Assembly: GCA_037976565.1 (NCBI GenBank)
Contig: CP137675.1
Span: forward strand, 32,005,820-32,069,819
Length of the DNA: 64,000 nt
From: Mesocentrotus franciscanus
Lineage: Eukaryota > Echinodermata > Echinoidea > Camarodonta > Strongylocentrotidae
Direction: 5' to 3'
Positions 22,043-33,600 of this stretch are shown in pieces (the first letter of the stretch is position 1; every line of letters begins with the position of its first letter). The notes below the pieces were generated by a model. The model was not told where the DNA came from, searched no databases, and worked only from the letters and a program-made list of their open reading frames with translations. The position numbers and the translations under genes were made by a program.

Positions 22043-24465
22043 TTGAAATTAATAACTCAAATGTCAAAAATGTCATTATAGGTTTAATTTATAGACCCCC
22101 TGACTCCTATTGTGAATTATTCTGTGACGAACTGGATTTTTATCTTCATAAAATAGGGGATGAAAATAAACATATTTGTATCCTTGGTGACTTTAACATC
22201 AACTTCTCCCCCTCATCTGAAAAGAGTAACTCAACCAATTGTATTCAGTTGATGCACTCATACGGATTTTTTTTTCGATTATTAATAAACCCACCAGAAT
22301 AAATGCTCATTCATCAACTCAGATTGACAATATTTTTTCAAACGTACATAATAACAAAGCCATCGGTGGAATATTGTGTTCTGAAGTTTCCGATCACCTA
22401 CCCATATTTGTAACTTGTGAATGCAAAATAAGTTGCCTTAAATCATTTGATGAGCTTATATATCGCAAAGAATCCAAACGTAATATAGAATTGCTGAAAC
22501 AGGATTTATTTTTAGAGGGATGGGCTGATGTATATAACGTAAATGATGTCAATACCGCATATAAACATTTTAGTAACAAATTACCATATTATTATGAAAA
22601 GAATATCCCTTAATGCAAAATGAAAAATAAGCGAAATAAACCCAGGAATCCTTGGATAACGAAAGGTTTATTGAAATCAGTACTAACACGCAATCGCCTC
22701 TACAAATTACACTTAGGCAATCCAACTGACACTAATCTAAACACATAAATTATCGCAACAAATTAACAAAACTAATTCGTACATCCCGTACATTGCATTT
22801 TTCTAATAGAATTTTAAAAAAGGCCAGTTCAAACACTAATGCAACTTGGAAAATCATCAAAGAGGTTATGGGGGAAAAAACAGACCCCCACCCACGGATA
22901 ATATCACATTAGGCACTAAAATACATGATAATAGTTTTCATGCAAATTCATTTAATTCATTTTTTACGAATATCGACCCTGAACTCGCCAGCAAAATTAA
23001 CAGAACTCACGCTCACTTTACAGACTATCTTTCCAATCAAAACCAAGAGTCTCTCTTTTTAAACCCGACAAATCCTAGCGAAATTATTAATATTACCCAA
23101 TCTCTTAATAACTCAAAATCTCACGGTTTCGATAAAATAAGTATGTCTCTCCTAAAAGAAATAATTTACCCACTTCCAAAGCCTGTAACTCACATATTTT
23201 AATCACTCGTTATCACAAGGTGTTTTCCCTGATCTATTAAAAATAGCTAAAGTCAATCCCATTCTCAAAAAAAATGATCCCCACGAAATTAGTAACTATC
23301 GTCCAATTTTCCTACTTCCAAGTATATTCAAAGTCTTAGAAAAAAATCGTTCATAATAGGCTACCTAAATTTATCACTAAACACAAAATACTCAACTCAA
23401 ATCAATATGGCTTCAGGATAAATTACTCAACTAACCTAGCATTAATTCAAATTTATGACAAAATTACAAGTGCCATAGCTAACAAAGAACATGTTATAGG
23501 TACTATATTCTGTGACTTGAGTAAAGCATTCGATACGCTCAATCACGCTATTCTACTCTCCAAACTCAGACATTATGGAATTCGGGGTCAGCCACTCTAA
23601 AGATTATTTAAAAAACAGAAAACAATATGTTACATTCAATAGTTATGATTCTGATCCTCTTTAGTTCAATGCGGTGTTCCTCAAGGCTCCATCTTAGGTC
23701 TACTATTATTTCTTGTTTATGTAAATGATATTATCAATATATCCCCCCTTCTTTCTTTTATCTTATTTGCCGATGACAAAAAAATATTTTATTCTCATAA
23801 AGACCTTAATTCTTTAAACAAAACTTTGAATTATGAAATTAACAGAGTATCAAACTGGTTTAAGTCCAATAAACTTTCTCTTAATACAAAAAAGACTCAT
23901 TTCATGTATTTTAAACATCATTCTCATAATACAGATACACCGATATATATTAAAATTGATGATATGCTACTAGAGAAGAAAACTAAGTCCAAGTTTTTGG
24001 GAGTACTTGTAGATGAAACTGACTTGGAATGAGCATTTACACCACGTTACAATGTGAATTTCCAAAAGTATTGGAATAATCTCCAAGCTAAAGTTTCTTC
24101 TAACCCATGCAACCTTATTCCTACTATATAATACGCTACTTCTCCCGTATATAACATATTGTAATATTGTATGGGCAAATTGTGGTTCGAAAAATCTCCA
24201 GCCTAAGCGCTCACGATGGTGGTCTCCTGCGTTCTAAATTACCTCTTTAATTTATTGAAAAATATTTCCTATATATTTCTTATCTTATTTGTATGCTTCG
24301 TATATGTTTATTGTATGATATAATTGTACATGACTTTCTATTTAATTACTTTTGTAAACATGTTATTCATTGTATTTGTTATTGTTCGAATTTTTGTAAT
24401 TTGAGTTTGAATTTGTATCTTTTCGAACGCAGAAATAAAATCAATCAAACAAACAAAACAAAAAC

Positions 24466-25552
24466 ACAGATGCTCAATTTTACCGGAAAACAGCCTTTAT
24501 ACATCTGGTACAATATCCCTTAAAGGTCGGTTGACATCCAAATATATGCTGATTCCAGTTGATGTGCAGGGCTGCATACAAGTCACATTTTGTTATTCAA
24601 ACATCTAAATATAGGCCTATTTCATAGATTTTTAAATATTTTTTAAAATAATTTTCTCAGACTTGCTAAGCTCCACCCTAAAAAAATGCTCCAGATCTCA
24701 TTCATCTTGTGACATCATCTGTCAATCGTTAGTGAGTTAACAAGAGACAGTGGTATGTTATTTCCCCCAGCTAAGCACATGCTCACAAAAGTGAATTGCA
24801 TTCTTTAATACAATACCTCCACATTATCTTTCTTTTCCAGGTGAGGCTACAGCACGTCTGCATAGCAACTCCTATATGTTGGTATTGTATGGTCTATTGT
24901 AAACAGGTGTTTCATAGGCACAAAACCAAGGTTAACTAATTGAAGCGCGTACGCGTAACAACCAATGGGATGAACATGGGCGCGGCAGGGGATGCATGCG
25001 CTTGTCATTACATGCAGCTTACACCTTTCCCCCTTAATTTTCTCCAAAATCATTAAGTCGAAACTGATAATGTGGTGCGGATGGCAAAAATGGATATAAA
25101 GAATCCTTTCATTTACATGCGCACTGTATCTAGATCGGCCAGCCGGCCGCGCCGCGCCGATCTATATCCTATTATACAACTCACTCCCAGATCCTAATCA
25201 AATGATTGGTCATGCGCGGTCACGTGTGATTCATTTACTGAGACTATCACACGTTTTTTCATGAAAAAGCGTGCAATAGTTTCCATACTATCACACGTTT
25301 TTTTAATGTATGTACATGATGCGCAGAAGTGCGCGTAGAGGTGAGAACGCTTAATACTGTGTGTGCATGGGCCTATTCTTGCGCAGCACTATGCGTAAAT
25401 GGGTATAGAGGTAAGTGCGCTTATCTCTGTGTGCGCACTAAATTAAGCCTATTAAACTTGAGATTTATTTGTCAGCCATACTGTCACGAAATAATCTTGA
25501 TTTAATTATTTGTACATCAAATAACAAGGATCTAGGAGTTTCGTTGTATAAA
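24466..25552. other. Intergenic with short duplications
   Basis: 24474-24522 (TCAATTTTACCGG, ACAGCCTTTATACATC) matches 54796-54845 beyond the end of region B. A GC-rich palindromic word surrounds GGCCAGCCGGCC (25134-25163). Around 25319-25440 a ~70-bp segment (GCGCAGAAGTGCGCG / GCGCAGCACTATGCG) occurs twice in tandem. No gene is seen. Confidence 0.4.
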
Positions 25553-25722
25553 ACAAATGATGCATGTTTTCATTCGTTCATTATACGCTCTATCCGCCCT
25601 CGTTGATGCTGTGTGTATCTATCGTACTCAGCCTAACGGCTTCGTGCAATAGATACACACAGCCTCAACTCGAGTGCGGATAGATCGTATAATGAACTCA
25701 TGCGCATGTATCATTTGTATGA
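25553..25722. repeat. Foldback of about 75-bp arms
   Basis: CAAATGATGCATG...GTGTGTATCTAT pairs with ATAGATACACAC...CATGTATCATTTG around a short loop, with several mismatches. It directly precedes the inverted-repeat element at 25740. Confidence 0.8.
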
Positions 25723-25778
25723 TATAATTAGCTCGCGCTCGATCGTATGGCAAGCCGTTTTATCATTTAAACATATTT

Positions 25779-26196
25779 CTTGATATCAAGAATTCTATTC
25801 TTGATATCAAGAAATCAATTTTTGATATCAAGAAATCAATTCTTGATATCAAAATTACCATTGGTTCACAACGTAAAATTATTTCTTGATATCAAGAATT
25901 CATTTCTTGATATCAAAAATTGAATTCTTGATATCAAGAATTGAATTCTTGATATCAAGAAATGATTTTACGTTGTGAACCAATGGTAATTCTTGATATC
26001 AAGAATTCAATTCTTGATATCAAGAATTCGATTCTTGATATCAAGAATTCAGTTCTTGATATCAAGAAATAAGATTCTTGATATCAAGAATTCATTTCTT
26101 GATATCAAGAAATCGAATTCTCGATATCAAGAATTAGATTTCTTGATATCAAGAATTAGATTTCTTGATATCAAGAATTAAATTCTTGATATCACG
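25779..26196. repeat. Array of 18 copies of a 16-bp palindrome
   Basis: GATATC cores lie at 25782, 25803, 25824, 25845, 25888, 25909, 25930, 25951, 25995, 26016, 26037, 26058, 26080, 26101, 26123, 26145, 26167 and 26188. Spacing is 21 or 22 bp, and the two gaps are 43 and 44 bp, exactly two periods. The gaps hold one spacer (ACCATTGGTTCACAACGTAA) in opposite orientations. Confidence 0.95.
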
Positions 26197-26935
26197 AATT
26201 GTTATAGTGAATGATTTCGAACTCAAAAGTATTGCATGAGCGCGCCTTTTTAACATTTATTCCTGTTCTGATTTCGAACGCAAGAGTTGAGCAAGAAATC
26301 ATTACGAGATGTGTTGCGAACGCAAAAGTTGTGCAGGAATTCATCCTGACATGACGAAAACTCGTCGTTTAAAGAGCTAATTAAGCCTAAAGTATAACAC
26401 TACCGCTATACAATGTAATCTCCCTGCCGAGAACTTGACGGGGTGATAGAGAGGAGAGAGAGATAAGCATGATAGAGGGAGAGAGGAAAGGAGAGTGCTA
26501 ATTTTCACAATTAAAATTGTTGTTATATCGCCAATTCTTAGTCATTTTGCTTCGTTCGAACTTTCATTATGGTCTTCATCTAAATTATAAGTGACTTTTG
26601 GACATGAAGATATCTTAAAACAAGTAAAATATATATTTCCTACTTCTCATTTCCTTTCAGGCAGAGCCCCAGTAAGACTTTGGTTACACTATTACGTAAG
26701 ATGATGAAGAGTACAGCTGCCACCTCTCACGCAGAGCTGCAAGGTGGGGTCATTACGAGATAGCTAGGTTGCCAGTTTGAAGTGCATTGAATGTCTATGT
26801 GAATATCCTTGTAGAAAATATTTCTTTGGTACTGTTTAGCCATGTTTTTTTAAAGCAATATTATAATGCCCCCTAAAAAAACTGTGTGATTATATTATAG
26901 ATCTAGTTCAATTACTTGTAATTGTAATAAATTAT

Positions 26936-27046
26936 AATGAAAACGCGTCCTTAAAAAAAAAATGTAAACCGGCAACGTACATATCACGAAATGATTTCGT
27001 GATATGTTGCCGTTTTACGTTTTTTAAAGATGCGTTTTTGTATGCT
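26936..27046. repeat. Hairpin (about 48-bp arms) in the element centre
   Basis: AAAACGCGTCCTT...ATATCACGAAAT pairs with ATTTCGTGATAT...AAAGATGCGTTTT. This looks like a small nested MITE. Confidence 0.8.
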
Positions 27047-27391
27047 TTATACAGGTAATTAAACTGGAAAAAAATCGCATCAAACATTTTCAATGTAACC
27101 TTAACCAATGGTCTAAATAAACATATGTTTGAACAGTATAAAATATAAAAAATTCTACAAGGAATATCACAGAGACGGTAAATGCACTGCAAACTGGCAA
27201 CATGAATTCTTGCATCAGTTGAATTCTCGCGATACATTGACTTTCGACAACCCACACCGCACCGGTCAGGCAGGATGAATTCCTGCACAACTCTTGCGTT
27301 CGAAATCAGAATAGGAATAAATGTTAAAACGGCGCGCTCAGTATGAATTCGTGTTATACTTTTGCGTTCGAAATCATTCACTATAACAATT

Positions 27392-27531
27392 CTTGATATC
27401 AAGAATTTAATTCTTGATATCAAGAATTCGATTTCTTGATATCAAGAATTCGATTTCTTGATATCAAAAAATGAATTCTTGATATCAAGAATTGAGTTCT
27501 TGATATCAAGAATAGAATTCTTGATATCAAG
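27392..27531. repeat. Array of 7 copies of the same palindrome
   Basis: GATATC cores lie at 27395, 27416, 27438, 27460, 27481, 27502 and 27523, again 21-22 bp apart. This is the right-hand counterpart of the array at 25779-26196. Confidence 0.95.
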
Positions 27532-27599
27532 AAATATGAATAAATGTTAAAACGGCTTGCCATACGATCGTATGCACGTGCGCGCGTGGTGCTCTTGCT

Positions 27600-27821
27600 A
27601 GCTCCACAAAAAAATACAACCTTCGCAAAGTCCATCGCGGATATCAAAGCTAGAATTCCCAGTAAGCTTTGGCTTCAACCCTTTTATATCTCTCTGAAGT
27701 TTGAAATATATAGGTAGAATAAAGATACATAATGAAAACTCGAGTTTAGATCTACGGTATATGTCGAGTCGGAGATGGAGACCTGTGAAGTTACAACCCC
27801 GGCCAGAACTGCGCGAATGCG
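27600..27821 (+). other. Possible first exon of the unknown + strand gene
   Basis: ATG at 27817 is followed by CG and then GTGAGTAAAT, a good splice donor. Splicing from 27821 to the acceptor at 30687 would give ATG CGC TCA and stay in the frame that reads MVPAKD in the next exon. The exon's left edge is unknown. Phase agreement alone can occur by chance, so this is weak. Confidence 0.3.
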
Positions 27822-30687
27822 GTGAGTAAATTTGTCGCGCAGTACAGTACGTCCGTGTACATGTGTATGTGGGGGAGTGTGGGTGAATATGAACTGTAAA
27901 TTAGACAAAGACCTTTCCCGATCTTTTCTAATTGTGAAACTTTGATAATTTTTTCCACACCAGATTAGGCCTAGTGCATTTTGGATGGAGAGGTGTGTAT
28001 CTTATCGGACACTGAACAAAAATCACATTTATTTATATTATTATGATTATAATTTGAGTAGGGAAATCCTTTGAAATTTAAAAACTTTTAGGGTTGAAAT
28101 GTACATTTTTTTAAAGGTTTTGCACGCCTCGGGCTGAAAAAATTGACGTGTCATTCGTTTTGACTGCAGATCATTCCAAAGTTTGGAATTTTTTTAATAA
28201 GTTGTTTGAAATCTCGAAATGAAATATAAAAACTCAAATGGTTCCTGAAAGAGGATGGCACAGTATTAGTACCACACATGCAGTACAGCAGTACAGTATA
28301 GTACAGATTACAAGCGATATGGCCTCTTACATTCACCAGATAAACTCTATTTTGAAGTCATGTCCAATTTGTATATGCGCTGCCGATCGCTAGCTAGCGA
28401 CGTACGCGCGCACAGTATATTACAGTACGACATACAGCAGTACAGTACTATTAGTATACATTACAAGCGGTATGGCCTCTTGCATTCACCAGATAAAATC
28501 TGTTTTTAAGTCATGTTAAGTTTGTTTATTATTTGCAGAGGGCGGGAATCAAGCTATCAATCTGCATCTTTAGTCTACTAAATATAATTGTACAATTGTC
28601 AAATTTACAATAGAATTATGACAGTGGTAGCTCAGGAACAGGACGGGGAGAGGCCAGGGGGCCTATGCCTAGATCTACAAATCTAGGATTCTTGCTCTTT
28701 CAGGCCTATATGTCAGTATTAAATAAAGTTAAAGAGTCCATGAAAGAGCTAGATTTGTCGATCTAGCCTAAGCCTCCCTAGGCTAGGGGCACGCCACGAC
28801 TACAATACAGACATGAGCCAGTACAATATATGACTATAAGTAAGACTATCTATAAACACGTAAATTCCTATTAATTTATTATCCTAAAAGTCAAATTAAG
28901 TCTAGTCTAGACTGAACTTTGATGTGTTAATTATACTTGGAGAGCACCATTACCATTATAATTATATGAGGCATTACCTTTCTGCTAACAGTGGTCAGTG
29001 TCCAAAGTGGTCATTTGGAAACATTGTGTGGTATAAATAGCTTATGAATAATAATGAAGACAGTCACGTTAATTGACCTTTGACCTTAATCTTGACTACA
29101 CTACAGACCTCTGCTGCACATACAATTTTGTTGTACAGGTCTGGAAGTGGAAATGATATGCTCTAGCTAGTCTAGAGGCTAGGGTAGGCTAAGTTACTAA
29201 GTTAGTCTAGGAAAAACAGAAAATATTTTTGTTTGTTACTGAGGCTAAATTGGTTATGACTTCAAAACAGAAATTCATCTGGTGAATGCAAGAGGCCATA
29301 TTATATTCATGCTTTGTTTATGGAAAATTATTGTGAGTAAATGCAGAGAAATCACATGTATGTATGAAACCTCCCCCACCTGCCACAATTAAAAATAAAA
29401 ATGGATGGAACATCAAACACGTTATTGTTTCATAATCCATAATCAATGCATTCAGTCATGTGCTATACGTTTCACAACAATGTACAGGCACAATTAATTG
29501 TCTTGTGACTTTTGAATAGTTGGGTCATTTTGTCTTTAATCTGTGCTCATTCAGCCACACAGTGATGAATATCTCTGATTTTCACACAAAATGTACATAA
29601 CAACTGTACTAATATTGTGGTAAGATGAAATCGTGATACATTTAATGGTTATAAAATTATGAGCAGTTATTTAGGGGGCAGTCACTTTTTGTGTTCTCTT
29701 TACATGTATGTGTAAATGTAGTGCTACCACCTTCAAACAGATTGGCTCATTTATATATATATGTATTAGGCAAATTTCAATTTAAAAAAACACGAAAATG
29801 CAAAACGAATACCTGATATATTTTCACTATTTTACTCCTTTTTGTTGGGGGTAAATGCGCTACTTTTAGTAGTCTATAAGCGGCATCGCGATCAAATCAC
29901 CTACAAATAAGAATAGCTATGACAAACAACCTCTTCAAAATACACCTTATAACATCAAACCCTTACACATTTATCATTGTACATGTATTATGCGCACACG
30001 TGTTATAATTCTGTTTAGGATTACATTCACCAATTTTTGTTTGTTTTGTTTTTCCAATCCACCGCCTTGTTTCAACTCTCAAGTACTTCCTTTCAATACC
30101 TTATATCGCTCACACAACTGAGCGGATGTATAAATAGATTTTTTTTAAAAATCTTCCGTACAGATCAGTGGAGGTTACTACTAATAATATACCAAGACGT
30201 TGTGTGTCCGCGGACAGGTTGTGTATCCGGACAGTTGATTAAAACAGCATTTTAAAAAGTTTAAAATCAATATTTCATAAATCTTTTTAGAGCAAAGTTG
30301 GACAATATCATAGAGGACGGAAATTCATGATGGTTAGTGCTATTTCATAATTATTTTCCGAATGCAAAAGATAGTGTTTATGTTTTTTAAGTGTCCGGAC
30401 TCCTAACCCCCATCACACTACTCACTAGGCCTAGGTTCTAGATCTCTAGATACTAGATTTTAAAACGAAAATTCGCATATTGCAAATGCAAATATGAATA
30501 CAAAAGAAGGTATAGGCAAAATCACCGCAAATCAATCTTCGTCTCCATGTGCATCCGTACCTTTAATCTATTTATATGTGATTAATTACCCCCCCCCTCC
30601 TCTTTCTCTCTCTCCATCTCTCTCCCACTCTCTCTTTCTTCCTCTCTCTCTCTCTCTGTTTTCTCTTGCCCCTCATAATTTACACAG
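27822..30687. other. Intergenic or intronic, with a repeated GGCCTCTTGCATTCACCAGAT segment
   Basis: The segment occurs at about 28320-28360 and 28468-28515 in one orientation, the two lying in a ~160-bp tandem duplication with CAGTACAGTA words, and at about 29268-29305 inverted. It probably marks ends of an uncharacterised repeat. The polypyrimidine/CT tract at 30588-30665 runs into the acceptor at 30687. No coding sequence is recognised in the rest. Confidence 0.45.
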
Positions 30688-33600
30688 CTCAACCACTTCA
30701 ATGGTACCAGCGAAGGATTTGACGAGTGCAGAAACTCTCTCTGTGCTGCGAGACAAATTTTCACCGTGTAAGTGAACATGATCACAATCAGAGCTGAACA
30801 TTTCATACAGAATACACAATTTGAATGTAAAAGGATCGGTAGTTGTCCGATTGTCTCACTATACTGAGCCAAGGGATAGTTTTCCGATTGTCCCAAGGGA
30901 TAGTTGTTTTCGGCAGTAGTCCAGGGGTAGCTGTCCAATAACAGTACATGCATCTTATAGATAGGTTGTGGATTATGCAGAGAGACTGGTGACACGTTTT
31001 ATATTTCTAAATGTTATTTTTTATTTAGTAATTCATTATTTCTTCCTTCCTTCCTTTCTTTCTTTCCTTCCTTCCGTATTTTTATTAATTTATTTATTTA
31101 TTCATTCGTTACTTCTTTATTTGTTTTAATGATTAATTTTGGTTCCTGGGTGTTATAATTTATTCCTTTCTTTCTTTCTTGATATTTATTTATGTATAGC
31201 ATTTATTTATTCATTCATATTGGTGCCGAGGTTATTATTAACAATCAAGGAGCCTAAATAAATGATTGCGAGATTCTAGTGGTAATGAAGATTTCTGATA
31301 TTTTTTTAATAGGCCTACATATAAATGTTTCGTTGTTGTTATTTGTTTGTTTCTTTGCTTTTTTTTCTTATGCCTGATTATTTTCTTTTAGCTTTGCGGG
31401 TAGATGATGAAACTAAAAGCCTGACACCGGTTGTCACTGTCTTCAACAAATTGAAGGTTAGTTGGCATTAGCCTACGCCGTCATGCGCAAGTTACTTTTT
31501 ATTTCATGTATCTTCAAAAAAGGAATTACAAGCATTTTAGCAGCATAATACATGTGAATCAAGGTGAATCAAGGATTCTGTAAAAGAGCTAGAGGGCACA
31601 ATATTTCTATTTTTTCTGCCAACCAAAAGAAAAGAGAGGCATCTGATTTTTGGCATTCACTTTGAATCAAAATTATTATTATTTTTAATATATAAAAGGA
31701 TTCAAACACGTTTGCTGGTAGTTTCAGCTAATACTATATACACTTGCATGTACGATATATCTCTATGTAAGTCTTCATTTGAATCAAAAGTTTTATCCCG
31801 TCCTTCCTGATTTGATATTACCTTTTTTTATTAAAGAATAAGCTACCAGAAGAAAGTTATCGTCAAGCCGTTGGTCTCTTACTGCGGTGCCAGGTAAAAA
31901 TGTCAGACGTAAAAATGTCAGGGGAAAAAATGTCAGAGGTTAAACTGTCAGAGGTAAAAATGTCAGAGGAAAAAATGTCAGAGGTAGAAATGTCGGAGGA
32001 AAAAATGTCAGAGGTAAAAATGTCAGAGGTAAAAAATTCAGAGGTAAATATGTCACAGGTAAAAATGTCAGAGGTAAAAATATCTCAGCACTCTTATCAC
32101 ACAGAATGTCGAGACGTATAAGCTACTGCATGAGCTAGTCTATTATATTCCTTTCTTCCATATCATAATATAAATTTTATAAATGGCTGTGTGTTGTATT
32201 TCGTACATATCCTGAGGATAATACAATGTGGAAAATAGATTTTGAAACTTATTTTTGTTGTGATCAGGTTTGCATATATATGTATGAATGTCTAACATTT
32301 TTCGATATTTTTAAAAATGTCAGAGGTAAAAATGTTAGAGGTAATATAATAATAATTTTATATAAAGTTGCACAGTGTTATGGTTATTAAGCACATGACA
32401 AAATACCTGGGTAGATATGTCTCAACGTTTACCACTTGTAGGCCTACTATCTGACATTCTTTAAGCGAAGCTTTGATATTGTTTGTTAAACTTTTGTAAT
32501 AAAGTATTGATGAGGGGACAAAGCATCCGTGTCTTTTTATTAATGTTTTCTTGTCATAACAGTCTTTGTTGGGATGGACATGAACATGGGTCTAATTACT
32601 GAATTTGTGGAATTTCTGTGCGATCTTTATAACTGATTCCCTGTTTTATCTCATTCAATCTTAATATTCTATGTACTTAGGCCTACTTCCTCAAAACCAA
32701 ATAAACATTAAAACATCAACCAATTTAAAATATCGAAAAATGATAGAAATTAATATATGCAAACCTGATCACAAAATATAAGTTTCAAATTTATTTTCCA
32801 CATTGTATTATCCTCAGGACATATACGAAGTACAATATACACAGTCATTTATAAAATATAATAGACTAGCCCAGTAGCTTACGTCTCGACATTTTGTGTG
32901 ATAAAGTGCCGAGATATTATGACGGCACCAGTTTTTACCCCTACATTTTTTTGTACCTGACATTTTGTTTGTATCTCTGACATTTTTACCTCCGACATTT
33001 TTACCTCTGACAATTTTTCTTCTGACATTTTTTCCTCTGACATTTTTACCTCTGACATTTTTACCTCTGACATTATTACCTCTGACAGTTTTTACCTCTG
33101 ACATTGTTACCTCTGACATTTTTACACCGAGCCCTTACTGCAACAAAACACATCAAAGACTACGGAGAAACTCTACGATAACGTAAGTAACAATTCAATT
33201 CAATCAATTCAATTCAAAAGTACATTTTGTATGACATAGAATTTTCTAAAATGGGTTCAAGAATGTAGCCAATGAGAAGCGTCGAAATGGATCACGTGTG
33301 CGTGCGTTAATTTTTACCATATGCATGGGGGAGTGCATTTTGGTGATAACAACCGTCAATTTCTCAATTTTATACTCATATTGTAGACCCATCTTATAAA
33401 ACAAATAAAACATGTTTTTATCTCGTGCTTTAGTGATGTGCACTGCACTTGGTTAAGTCACAATGAGACAGACAATGAACTCGACAAGCCTCGTTCATTA
33501 TCCTACTGTGACATAACCTGCGTGCAGTGCATATTCACTACTGTACTCGCAAACAATGTATTATTTGTTCATGTATAATACTGCATGTATGCACAAGCTG

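Larger units (their letters stand above)
20880..24032 (+). pseudogene. LINE ORF2 (endonuclease and RT), decayed and twice interrupted
   Basis: Pieces in order: LLHINSRSLNKNFEYVENLL (about 20920-20985), then the MITE, then FNVPNYKLIRTDR and GGVAFYIAQ-like text (with a frameshift), then RAESLFI ending at the Helitron. After it come EINNSNVKNVIIGLIYRPP (22045-22100), GDFNINFS, TQIDNIFSN and SDHLPIFV. RT motifs follow with stops and frameshifts: NYRPIFLLPSIFKVLEK (23300), FCDLSKAFDTLNH (23512-23550), GVPQGSILG (23672-23700) and FADDKK (23767-23785). Both catalytic aspartate motifs remain but stops near 23355 and 23600-23660 inactivate it. Typical of the CR1/Jockey superfamily. Confidence 0.8.
20870..24465 (+). 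mobile_element. CR1-like LINE with two nested insertions
   Basis: Endonuclease coding begins near 20905 and RT coding ends near 24180. The 3' UTR contains a GATGGTGGTCTCC segment also seen, as AATGGCGGTCTCC, in the LINE at 45292-46440. The tail is AATAAAATCAATCAAACAAA. A palindromic MITE (21032-21327) and a Helitron candidate (21481-22042) lie inside the endonuclease region. Confidence 0.8.
25740..27570. mobile_element. 1.8-kb inverted-repeat element with phased palindrome arrays
   Basis: The ends CGATCGTATGGCAAGCCG and its exact inverse bound the unit. Going inward, each end has an array of TTCTTGATATCAAGAA, then a second inverted segment (26196-26345 against 27265-27391, with ATTTCGAACGCAA and CAGGAATTCATCCTG). 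The centre, 26350-27260, is single copy apart from a hairpin at 26936-27046. The layout (outer tandem-repeat domain, inner inverted domain, unique middle) is that of foldback/TU-type elements. No clear target duplication is visible and no transposase is encoded. Confidence 0.8.

Noticed and set aside
22030..22302. Start codon of a LINE gene at 22030
   Set aside because: The first residues come from the Helitron end; the true LINE frame enters from 21480.
25993..26181. Open frames rich in L-I-S-R-I
   Set aside because: By-product of the 21-bp-spaced palindrome array.
25779..27531. CRISPR-like array (regular repeats with spacers)
   Set aside because: Eukaryotic context, palindromic unit with 5-6 bp spacers, and placement as transposon inverted ends.
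31900..32121. Open frame of repeated M-S-E-V-K pentapeptides (and its mirror at 32814-33119)
   Set aside because: The 15-bp transposon unit is a multiple of three, so any frame without a stop stays open; not a protein gene.
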